From Astragalus membranaceus (lineage: Eukaryota > Streptophyta > Magnoliopsida > Fabales > Fabaceae), in the NCBI GenBank assembly GCA_039519185.1, contig JAZGSX010000010.1, positions 1,116,001 through 1,180,000 on the forward strand: a stretch of 64,000 nucleotides of DNA, given 5' to 3'. Position numbers and translations under genes: made by a program. The notes under the pieces were generated by a model. That model saw nothing but the letters and a program-made list of their open reading frames with translations, did no database searches and was not told the origin of the DNA. This document shows, piece by piece, positions 40,259 to 50,745 of the stretch; the stretch's first letter is position 1; every line of letters starts with the position of its first letter.

Positions 40259-43153
40259 TGTAACACCCGTTTCTACCCCTTTCATTTATAACAATTATCA
40301 GAGTGCACAAATTATTTTTTTTTGAAACGGAATGCTACATTTACTTCAAAAACACGTCAATTGTTTAACTTAAATTAAAATCATTACGTGGCATCATGGG
40401 TGGCCATTACTCAAAAATACGGTTACAACGTTAAAATAAAATCCAACAAGTCGTACAAGACAAAATCACTATCTAATAAGACGCCCCCCAGGTGCTACGT
40501 ATCAGAGCGACTCGAACTCAAGGGAATGAAGGTCAAAGCCTTCAAGTACGGTTACCTGTAAAGTAAAAATCAACAAAAGGGGTGAGTCTCAAACCCTATA
40601 ATAAAGTACATAAGGAGTAGTATGTACGGATACAGGACTACATCAATCACAGCAATATTCACTTTAATCACCAGTTCAGTCAATCGAAATTTATCACCAA
40701 TTCATCACCAACTAAATATTCACCAAACAATCACCAAATAAAAGTAATCACCAAACAATCACCAAATAAATAATCACCAAAACATTCGCCAACTGTATGT
40801 TTAATGTATGAGATGCAACCCAAAACTCCACTGGGCATATGCATGTGGATCCATTCACCAAAAATGAGCCTTGAGGGCATTCACCAAAATTTGTAATAAG
40901 GCCGAAGCCCGAGGCCGAAGCCTATTCACCAAAGATCATGCATATGATTATGCGACACCATGACAATGCATCACACGCCAGAATCACCAAATAAAAGTAT
41001 GTCATAGCATATTCACCGACAGTTGGTTTATTCACCCACACCCAAAAGAGGATCACATACTCCATTCACCAATAATAATATACGCCATATATATATATTT
41101 GCATACCACACTGTTACACAGCACATTACTTTCACCGTGACAACACCATTTAAAATTACAAGGAACAGTACCTTAGTCTCATGACGAACACCAACATTTT
41201 ATTTAAAAAGGGACAGTAGCGATTTCCAATCCAAACAACAACTAGTACACAGTCACTTGGGACTTTCAGAAAACGACCGGGGAAAAATATTAATTTTTGA
41301 TTTTGGCCTGGACAACCAGATAGACAATTAAATGAGCTTCGTAACGCACTTTGAACCACCTAAAACGGACACCCGAGTCAAAAGTTACGTTAAAAACAAA
41401 ACCGGAAAAATACTTAGACATCCTGGAAACTGGCGCCCAGGCGCCCAGGGGCAACACAGCACTTGGCGCATGGGCGCTTGGCGCCCAGGAAACAGCAACA
41501 CGCGCTTAGGCGCTGGCGCCCAGGAAAAACTGGCGCAGGGCGCCCAGCGCCCAGACACAGGCGCAGGAAACTGGCGCAGGGAACACAGCGCCCATGCACA
41601 AGGCGCCTTGCCAAAACACGCCATAAGACTCTTTTAGCTTCGAAATTAATTTTGCACGAGCCAAATGCTCAGAATAAGTGAACCCAACAAAGATTCTGGC
41701 AAACTGTGACACGCCTCTTTGGCGCCCATGGACTAGGCGCCTAAGGCCAGGACAAACCACAACTCCTATGACTCCAAAAATTGTTTTACACGAGCCATTT
41801 AGCTTGGACATGAAAACCCAGTATCAATTTTCGCAAAATGAACAACAGAAAATTGGGGCCCTTGGCGCCCATGACACAAGGCACACGGCCAAATTTTTGA
41901 CCCAACACCAGAAACTGACTCTTTTTGTGCCCAGGAACCCCCATACCAAATTTGAAAGCAAACCGAACACCCAATCTCCGGGACCCCCGGTTCCCATGGT
42001 GCCTAGACACGAGCAACACAATTCTGCAACACAGACACAGCACATGGAAAACTGGCGCAGAGGCAACATTCTGTGCAACACAGCACACAGAAACTGGCGC
42101 AGAGGCAACATCCTGCGCAACACACCCAGACACAAAAACTGGCGCAGAGGCAACATTCTGCGCAACACAACACACAAAAACTGGCGCAGAGGCAACATCC
42201 TGCGCAACACAGCCAGTTTTCCAGCAACATCAAAAACACCTAAAAACTAATTTTTGCCAATTTCAAAACATCAAAATATACTTTTTGACACACCCAAAAT
42301 TCCAGCAACATCAAAACACAACAATGGCGCCTTATGCGCCTATAGCATCCGCAACGTCAAATTCGACAACAACCACATGAACATATGGAGCCTTATGCGC
42401 CTATAACACAACAATTGAATTTTTGAGCAACACAATCCAATCAACTCGCACACCAATCACACCAAAAACGTCAATTTACATATTATGCACAAGAACAACA
42501 TCAATTATACATTCATTCGAGCACTTGGCACGCAATTCTAAATTCATCACTTATATGAACAATTCGCAAAACATCAACAAGCCATATAGTGATCAATACA
42601 TACATACAACTCATCTATATCAAATTCAATACAAAAACGACATAGATCCTAACCCCTACATACATCCCATTATGATCCCTATTATAAGGCAAGACCCACC
42701 CTTACCTTAGTTTCACCGAAGACAGAGACCCCTCCACGTGCACACCGAGTAACCACAGCAACTGAGCTCCTCTCCTCTCCTATGGAAGTCGCGCCCTTCT
42801 CTTCTTCTTTCTTCTCCCTTAGTGCCGTTCTTCTCTTTTCTTTTTCTCTTCTCACGCTCTCTCCTTTCTCTTCTCTCAACTCACGCTTTCTTTTCTTTTT
42901 TCACAAATGAGGCGCCACTTCACTAACCTAGCACCTAGCAGCTCAAGTCTACGGGCTTGGGCTTGGCGCACTGGGCCAATCATAACACCTCCGAAGTACC
43001 AACACCACTCCCTTCAGATAAATAAAATAATATATTAATAACTAAAACCACCCAATATTATTATTATTATTATTATTATTTCTATCACCAACTCCTATTT
43101 AATTTAATTGAGTAAATACTAAATAACTATTTAATTAATTTCGGGGTGTTACA
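40259..43153 (-). repeat. 3' LTR of the TR-GAG element (2895 bp)
   Basis: On the minus strand starts TGTAACACCCCGAAATT at 43153 and ends GGGTGTTACA at 40259. Signals in minus-strand order: CTAAG/GTAAGGGTGGGTC donor-like site at 42705, a four-copy repeat (42048-42215), a GGCGCC island (41430-41620), the shared TAACTTTTGACTCGG block (41332-41388), ATCACCAAA-type repeats (40690-41040), and an acceptor-like TTTTACTTTACAG/GTAACC at 40556. Confidence 0.9.
42048..42215. repeat. Four-copy tandem repeat of about 42 bp in the TR-GAG LTR
   Basis: Each unit holds AACTGGCGCAGAGGCAACAT and then (T/C)CTG(T/C)GCAACACA. The same array is in the other LTR at 49631-49798. Confidence 0.85.
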
Positions 43154-43169
43154 ACTCTCCCCCACTTAG
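43154..43169 (-). other. Polypurine tract of the TR-GAG element
   Basis: Minus strand CTAAGTGGGGGAGAGT directly before the LTR start. It is preceded by TTTTCGAGGACGAAAAT (43177-43193), the relic of the chromovirus pol terminus. Confidence 0.85.
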
Positions 43170-43502
43170 ATTATTTTCGTCCTCGAAAATTCGCATCAAC
43201 ATCTCCTTAACTCACCGGCTGGCTACGACAATTGACATCCTCACGGTTATGCTCTAACTAGTCCGTACCCACGATTACAATTAATTCACCCAACGACAAA
43301 CAACAAAACTCGCAACAAGGTCTATGTCGAAGATCGACAAGGAACACAAAGAACACACCAGACAACATAAGACCAATCCGAGAAGACAACACAAGACTTA
43401 AGCATTCACAACATTCAGCAGTATTAAAACAATGAGCGGCATCGGTATCGACAATAGGTTTAGCGGAAAACTTTAACGAAACACATACCTCCGAAATGAT
43501 CA
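43170..43502 (-). pseudogene. Pol relic of the TR-GAG element
   Basis: On the minus strand a frame reads PIVDTDAAHCF (about 43459-43427), resembling the protease active site IIDTGATHSF with the glycine changed. No further protease, RT, RNase H or integrase is present before the pol-terminal relic near 43190. The whole of pol is reduced to about 330 bp. Confidence 0.6.
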
Positions 43503-44489
43503 TCATTCTTCAGAAGACTCAGTGCCCACCAAGGCAAACACCCTCCCACTAGACTTCTCTTTCTTCGGCTTGGAACACTTTGTACTAATATGTCCCATCT
43601 CCCCACAGTTGTAGCAAACAACGTCTCTCTTCTCGCACTTAGCAGCTACGTGACCTTCCTTGCCACACTTGAAACACTTGAAGGCCATGCAATCGGGACT
43701 CTTATGCCCCGGCTTACCACACTTGTGACACACAATGCCCGCAGTAGCATCTCCCCCACTTGGCTTCCTGCCCGAACTCTCCTCTCCCTTGCCCTTACCA
43801 CCTGAAACATCATAGGGCTTCCCCCTAAACTGAGAATTTCTCTTCTCCTTCACAGCCTTGTAAGCAGCAGAACTGTCTTCCTCATAGATCCTACACTTAT
43901 CAACCAATCTAGCGAAGACCCGAACCTCTTGATATCCAATTGCTTTCTTTATATCAGGACGTAGACCACTCTCGAACTTGACACATTTCGAAAATTCAGA
44001 ATTGGCATCGTTAGCATAATAAGGACAAAATTGAGCCATCTCCTCAAACTTGGCGGCATAATCAGCCACAGTCTTATCTCCCTGCTTCAGCTCTAAAAAC
44101 TCCACTTCTTTCTTGGCTCGCACATCCTCAGGGTAATACTTCCTCTTGAACTCTCTTGTGAAAACCTCCCAAGTCACTTCCTCACCAGCATTTTCCAATC
44201 TTCGCAGCATTCCCAACCACCAGTCGTCAGCTTCCTCTGCTAGCATATGAGTCCCAAACTTCACTTTCTGAGCTGGAGTACACTCCATGACACGAAAGAC
44301 CCGCTCTATCTCCTTCAGCCATGACAACGCTCCATCCGGGTTGTACCGACCCTTAAAGGTGGGTGGGTTCTCTCTCTGGAATGTAGCCAAATTGCGCGTC
44401 CCGTCATTAACAACACCGGGTACATTACCCATCACCCCGGCTATAGCCTGCAAGGCAGCAGCAAGTGCAGCATCGTCCCGTCTGGCCAT
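43503..44489 (-). CDS. Gag protein of the TR-GAG element
   Basis: 328 residues, starting MARRDDAALAAALQAIAG as in the intact chromovirus and ending soon after the knuckles (GTESSEE). Gag capsid domain about residues 43-165. Three CCHC knuckles (CHKCGKPGHKSPDC, CFKCGKEGHVAAKC, CYNCGEMGHISTKC). It is uninterrupted and strongly similar to the gag part of the 33260 polyprotein, though clearly diverged. Here gag ends in its own stop codon, so it would be made as a free capsid protein without protease. A splice-acceptor-like TTACTGTTGCAG lies immediately upstream of the ATG. Confidence 0.92.
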   Translation of the reverse strand: MARRDDAALAAALQAIAGVMGNVPGVVNDGTRNLATFQRENPPTFKGRYNPDGALSWLKEIERVFRVMECTPAQKVKFGTHMLAEEADDWWLGMLRRLENAGEEVTWEVFTREFKRKYYPEDVRAKKEVEFLELKQGDKTVADYAAKFEEMAQFCPYYANDANSEFSKCVKFESGLRPDIKKAIGYQEVRVFARLVDKCRIYEEDSSAAYKAVKEKRNSQFRGKPYDVSGGKGKGEESSGRKPSGGDATAGIVCHKCGKPGHKSPDCMAFKCFKCGKEGHVAAKCEKRDVVCYNCGEMGHISTKCSKPKKEKSSGRVFALVGTESSEE

Positions 44490-44577
44490 TCTAGCACTGC
44501 AACAGTAAACAGAATTCAGAAACGAGTAACAAACTCAATGTTACTCAACACGACGACTCAACTACCGGCCGGACAGA

Positions 44578-44597
44578 CCGAACTGCTCTGATACCAA
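44578..44597 (-). other. Primer-binding site (tRNA-iMet) of the TR-GAG element
   Basis: Minus strand TTGGTATCAGAGCAGTTCGG, two bases after the 5' LTR end. Confidence 0.92.
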
Positions 44598-44599
44598 CT

Positions 44600-47500
44600 T
44601 GTAACACCCGTTTCTACCCCTTTCATGTAACACCCCGGTATTTCTTTAACAAAGAAATACCTAAATATACAATTTGGTACAAATCAGAGTATAAAAATTC
44701 CTGTTCAGATAATACATCTTTACAAGAAACAGCGGAAACTAATAAAATAAATAATACAAGCTCGAGTCATACGACCGAATACAGATACAACTACCGAAGA
44801 ACAAGGACAACTGTAAAGGAATAAATCTTCGATCTTCTCCTCGAACCTGATAACCAACTATGCCGCCAGCTGTCCTTATAACCTGTTCTCTGTAAAAACA
44901 ACAAATATGGATTGGGTGAGACAACTTGTCTCAGTGAGTCCTACCGTGCCCCCTCACCGACACTCGGTTCAATTATTAAACCGTTAACAATCATGTTGAT
45001 AACGAACACGTTACAGCGAATTGTTGATCGTGAACCTTGCCACAAATCTCAACAAGTCGAGTCCAATCAAACAAGTCTTTATGTTTTATGAGGAACAGCC
45101 GGTTGTGAATAACCACGAATACCGGAGAATTATATTTGTTGATTAGTGTAAACCAGTGGTGAAACCTCACTCATCCCGGCACACAATCATGTAATTAATT
45201 TAGTGTAAACCAGTGGTGAAACCTCACTCATCCCGGCACACTAATACCTTATTATTTAATTAATTTGTTTAGTATAATCCGGTGGCGAAACCTCGCTCAT
45301 ACCGGAAACCCGTGAGTTGACCACGCCAAAACACATACAGGGCCTAGATAAGGGGTCATGACTACCCTCTCTAGTATACTACTTGTCAGGTCGTCACCCA
45401 ACGAACGATATATACGACAATACATATCAACGATCACCATAGGATCAAACATAAGCTTATGATACTTATTCCATTTCATTTCATAGTCCGTTTATGAAGA
45501 GTTTTATTAACTTCCAGAATTATAATCAATTCCAGGTCTTATATCCATATATAAGTTCAGCCCAACCATTACTCGGTGTGCTCACACGAAATCTAGGATT
45601 TTCGTTCTCGACCAAAATAGGTTTCAAGACTCTTTTTCAAAATATAGTTTGAACGGTTTGAAATTACGTTTTCAATAGGTTGGTAGCTTTAAGATAGTTT
45701 GAAGAAGGGATTAGGAAATGTTCGGGATTGAACGGAGCGTTGAAACGAGAAAAACGGAGTCACACATCAGAAATGAACAGTGGCGCGCGGCGCGCAACCC
45801 ACGCGTGACTGGCGCGCGACTTGACAGAAGCGCAGCCCAGAATCACGCACGGCGCGCGACTCCCGCGTGAACGGCGCGCGGATGGACAGAACCACCAGCC
45901 TGGTGCTCAACTCGAAATTTTCTCACTTTCGTTCTTCGTTCGCTCTCGATTCGATTCCTAATTTCCGTTCCACCTGAAACTCAGAAAATTCCAAATATTC
46001 CAGATAGTTTACAAATCATTTTATTTCAACAATTTAATCACAACTTCATAAATTGTTCAACAATTCCATAAAAACCGTAAAACGTAATATTTCTCAAAAA
46101 CGGTTTTCGGTTCAAAAATCTTTCGAAAACGGATAATGCCTTATGACTCAAAACCGATATATTTTCAAGACATGTAAAAATATCCCTATCCGTGAGTAGA
46201 ACTCACCCGGTTGACGATTGCCGAGAAATCACGTCGAAACACGGACGGCCGGATTGTAACCACTCGAACAATCCCCGTAGTCACGTACACGCTCCTAGTG
46301 CCTCCGCATCTGGACTCGATGGGTCCCACGTGCACCACCAGTAACTCGATCAAATTCTTGCTACTGAACACTCATCCGGTACTTGAGTTGACGACCCTCG
46401 AGACTTATGACGAATCGAACCCTTAATCCAACGAACCGTTATTTCCAGATTTATTTCTAATTTCCAGAATCCAAGAGCAGTTTTGAAACAGAGTTATCTC
46501 AGTCAATCCGTAACCAAAACTACTCAAACCAGTGCCCATTTTGAAGATAATTTTGTCTTCTTTCTGATGATCAAATTTTCACACGCATGCATCCAGAGGT
46601 TTGGGAGATATCATCAAAACAAGATGACTGGTCCAGGACAGTGTTTGATTCTGAAACCGAAATTTGGGAACAGGATATCTCTCTCATGTCCCCATGAAAT
46701 CATACGATTCTTGTGCCTAAAATGAAGAGATTTTTGTCTTCTTTCCAGAGAAACAAAAATCGTGATCATAGGAGTATGGTACAGTGAGATACGATGAAAA
46801 CAATGGAGGTATACCATACGGGTTTAACCCAGAATTCTTGATTGACTTGATCATCATCATCCTCAATCACTTGCTATCACGAATTTGAGTCCCATAGCCA
46901 ACTCAAAACATCCATAACTTAACTAAGCTACACCCAATCTCCAGAAACTTTGAAATGTGGTTGGAGGAAGTACTCTAGCATGACCATTGGGCTTAGGAAA
47001 GTGATTATGAAGCACCAATAGCACATAAAATGGCAAACTCACCAACTTGATCATATGAGCTTTGAGAATTCGAAAATGGCACCTTGAGGATGAGGGAGAA
47101 TCAGGCCTTGGTGCTGGTGTCATTGGATAGAGAATGAAAAACTGAATGGAATGGAGGAAGAAAAGTACACATGCATCCATCTTTGAGTTTTCCCCCTCTT
47201 CCTCCTTCTTCTCCCTCATGGCCTCCCCCTCTCTCTTTACCCCTTTTTCCTTCCTTTCCTTTCTGTTTCAGAATGATGAAGAAGGACTAGGAAAAATATT
47301 TGAGACTAGTGAGGTAATGGGCTGAGGCTTACTTGAGTGGGAAAAGACATAAATACCCTTAAGTGATTTCCTTACTTTAATTCACCTCTAAATAATCACT
47401 AACCCGTAATTTCCTTCCACAATCTTGGTTATGGATCTTTTAAATTGAGGAATGTGTTTGATGTTGGGAAGTTTGGGTTAAAGGTTTTAAAGGGTACGGA

Positions 47501-50500
47501 AATGACCAAAATGCCCTTGGTTCATTAATATCCATTTAGGTCCATTTTAATCTACCGATACTCATCAATCCCTATGACTTAGCAATTTAGATAACATCTC
47601 CATAACCTAGCACGATTAGAACCCAATCCGTTACTTCATCAATGATGCTTCTTCATTTTTTGACGGAAATGACGATTTTACCCTTCAGCTGAATTGTTCA
47701 TTTAAATCATGACTAAGCCACAATTAAATGCAGAGTAGGATTTCTTTGGACTTTTCCTCGACTATTAATCCCCGAGACACGATCAATTATTCCCACAAAT
47801 AATTACTCGGTCTTAGGCATCATAGTACGAGTCTTTAAAAATTAGGGATGTTACATTTCATTTATAACAATTATCAGAGTGCACAAATTATTTTTTTTTG
47901 AAACGGAATGCTACATTTACTTCAAAAACACGTCAATTGTTTAACTTAAATTAAAATCATTACGTGGCATCATGGGTGGCCATTACTCAAAAATACGGTT
48001 ACAACGTTAAAATAAAATCCAACAAGTCGTACAAGACAAAATCACTATCTAATAAGACGCCCCCCAGGTGCTACGTATCAGAGCGACTCGAACTCAAGGG
48101 AATGAAGGTCAAAGCCTTCAAGTACGGTTACCTGTAAAGTAAAAATCAACAAAAGGGGTGAGTCTCAAACCCTATAATAAAGTACATAAGGAGTAGTATG
48201 TACGGATACAAGACTACATCAATCACAGCAATATTCACTTTAATCACCAGTTCAGTCAATCGAAATTTATCACCAATTCATCACCAACTAAATATTCACC
48301 AAACAATCACCAAATAAAAGTAATCACCAAACAATCACCAAATAAATAATCACCAAAACATTCGCCAACTGTATGTTTAATGTATGAGATGCAACCCAAA
48401 ACTCCACTGGGCATATGCATGTGGATCCATTCACCAAAAATGAGCCTTGAGGGCATTCACCAAAATTTGTAATAAGGCTGAAGCCCGAGGCCGAAGCCTA
48501 TTCACCAAAGATCATGCATATGATTATGCGACACCATGACAATGCATCACACGCCAGAATCACCAAATAAAAGTATGCCATAGCATATTCACCGACAGTT
48601 GGTTTATTCACCCACACCCAAAAGAGGATCACATACTCCATTCACCAATAATAATATACGCCATATATATATATTTGCATACCACACTGTTACACAGCAC
48701 ATTACTTTCACCGTGACAACACCATTTAAAATTACAAGGAACAGTACCTTAGTCTCATGACGAACACCAACATTTTATTTAAAAAGGGACAGTAGCGATT
48801 TCCAATCCAAACAACAACTAGTACACAGTCACTTGGGACTTTCAGAAAACGACCGGGGAAAAATATTAATTTTTGATTTTGGCCTGGACAACCAGATAGA
48901 CAATTAAATGAGCTTCGTAACGCACTTTGAACCACCTAAAACGGACACCCGAGTCAAAAGTTACGTTAAAAACAAAACCGGAAAAATACTTAGACATCCT
49001 GGAAACTGGCGCCCAGGCGCTGGGCGCCCAGGGGCAACACAGCACTTGGCGCATGGGCGCTTGGCGCCCAGGAAACAGCAACACGCGCTTAGGCGCTGGC
49101 GCCCAGGAAAAACTGGCGCAGGGCGCCCAGCGCCCAGACACAGGCGCAGGAAACTGGCGCAGGGAACACAGCGCCCATGCACAAGGCGCCTTGCCAAAAC
49201 ACGCCATAAGACTCTTTTAGCTTCGAAATTAATTTTGCACGAGCCAAATGCTCAGAATAAGTGAACCCAACAAAGATTTTGGCAAAATGTGACACGCCTC
49301 TTTGGCGGCCATGGACTAGGCGCCTAAGGCCAGGACAAACCACAACTCCTATGACTCCAAAAATTGTTTTACACGAGCCATTTAGCTTGGACATGAAAAC
49401 CCAGTATCAATTTTCGCAAAATGAACAACAGAAAATTGGGGCCCTTGGCGCCCATGACACAAGGCACACGGCCAAATTTTTGACCCAACACCAGAAACTG
49501 ACTCTTTTTGTGCCCAGGAACCCCCATACCAAATTTGAAAGCAAACCGAACACCCAATCTCCGGGACCCCCGGTTCCCATGGTGCCTAGACACGAGCAAC
49601 ACAATTCTGCAACACAGACACAGCACATGGAAAACTGGCGCAGAGGCAACATTCTGTGCAACACAGCACACAGAAACTGGCGCAGAGGCAACATCCTGCG
49701 CAACACACCCAGACACAAAAACTGGCGCAGAGGCAACATTTTGCGCAACACAACACACAAAAACTGGCGCAGAGGCAACATCCTGCGCAACACAGCCAGT
49801 TTTCCAGCAACATCAAAAACACCTAAAAACTAATTTTTGCCAATTTCAAAACATCAAAATATACTTTTTGACACACCCAAAATTCCAGCAACATCAAAAC
49901 ACAACAATGGCGCCTTATGCGCCTATAGCATCCGCAACGTCAAATTCGACAACAACCACATGAACATATGGAGCCTTATGCGCCTATAACACAACAATTG
50001 AATTTTTGAGCAACACAATCCAATCAACTCGCACACCAATCACACCAAAAACGTCAATTTACATATTATGCACAAGAACAACATCAATTATACATTCATT
50101 CGAGCACTTGGCACGCAATTCTAAATTCATCACTTATATGAACAATTCGCAAAACATCAACAAGCCATATAGTGATCAATACATACATACAACTCATCTA
50201 TATCAAATTCAATACAAAAACGACATAGATCCTAACCCCTACATACATCCCATTATGATCCCTATTATAAGGCAAGACCCACCCTTACCTTAGTTTCACC
50301 GAAGACAGAGACCCCTCCACGTGCACACCGAGTAACCACAGCAACTGAGCTCCTCTCCTCTCCTATGGAAGTCGCGCCCTTCTCTTCTTCTTTCTTCTCC
50401 CTTAGTGCCGTTCTTCTCTTTTCTTTTTCTCTTCTCACGCTCTCTCCTTTCTCTTCTCTCAACTCACGCTTTCTTTTCTTTTTTCACAAATGAGGCGCCA

Positions 50501-50733
50501 CTTCACTAACCTAGCACCTAGCAGCTCAAGTCTACGGGCTTGGGCCTGGCGCACTGGGCCAATCATAACACCTCCGAAGTACCAACACCACTCCCTTCAG
50601 ATAAATAAAATAATATATTAATAACTAAAACCACCCAATATTATTATTATTATTATTATTTCTATCACCAACTCCTATTTAATTTAATTGACTAAATACT
50701 AAATAACTATTTAATTAATTTCGGGGTGTTACA
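44600..50733 (-). repeat. 5' LTR of the TR-GAG element, split by a solo LTR
   Basis: Composed of 44600-44625 and 47861-50733 (2899 bp after removing the insertion and one copy of its TTTCA duplication). It matches 40259-43153 closely. One notable difference is an 8-bp insertion GCGCTGGG in the GGCGCC island (about 49018). Confidence 0.9.
44626..47855 (-). mobile_element. Solo LTR (3.2 kb), minus orientation
   Basis: TGTAACACCCC at 44626 and GGGATGTTACA ending at 47855, flanked by TTTCA (44621-44625 and 47856-47860). There is no internal domain or primer site. It is the same family as 51312-54466 in the opposite orientation, and in minus sense has donor-like CCGG/GTGAGTTCTACTCAC at 46206, a GGCGCGCG-rich island (45780-45895), a tandem repeat of the GTGTAAACCAGTGGTGAAAC type (45147-45305), and acceptor-like TTGTTTTTACAG at 44890. 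Solo LTRs arise by recombination between the two LTRs of an element. Confidence 0.9.
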
Positions 50734-50745
50734 CCAGGTGCAGGT
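50734..50745 (-). pseudogene. Last fragment of Athila gag
   Basis: Twelve bases (the CCAGG duplication plus GTGCAGGT-type gag sequence) between two independent LTR insertions. The Athila gene does not reappear to the right because the third element has no surviving 3' end. Confidence 0.6.

Larger units (their letters stand above)
40259..50733 (-). mobile_element. TR-GAG-type LTR element (gag only, pol deleted)
   Basis: Minus-strand element with LTRs 40259-43153 (3') and 44600-44625 plus 47861-50733 (5', split by a solo LTR), flanked by CCAGG on both sides (40254-40258, 50734-50738). The interior is only 1446 bp: primer site, an intact gag gene and a short pol relic before the polypurine tract. 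The LTRs are very similar (about ten substitutions by eye), so it moved recently despite lacking pol and must depend on proteins supplied in trans. Confidence 0.9.

Noticed and set aside
42048..42215. CRISPR-like array
   Set aside because: Only four imperfect units without unique spacers, within a plant LTR; a simple tandem repeat.
41332..42380. Open frames of 100-190 codons in the TR-GAG LTR, repeated near 48908-49963
   Set aside because: They lie in LTR tandem repeats and a GGCGCC island, overlap on both strands, and follow the repeat units instead of protein domains.
44626..47855. A complete LTR retrotransposon
   Set aside because: No internal primer site, polypurine tract or coding domain; flanking TTTCA and match to 51312-54466 show a solo LTR.
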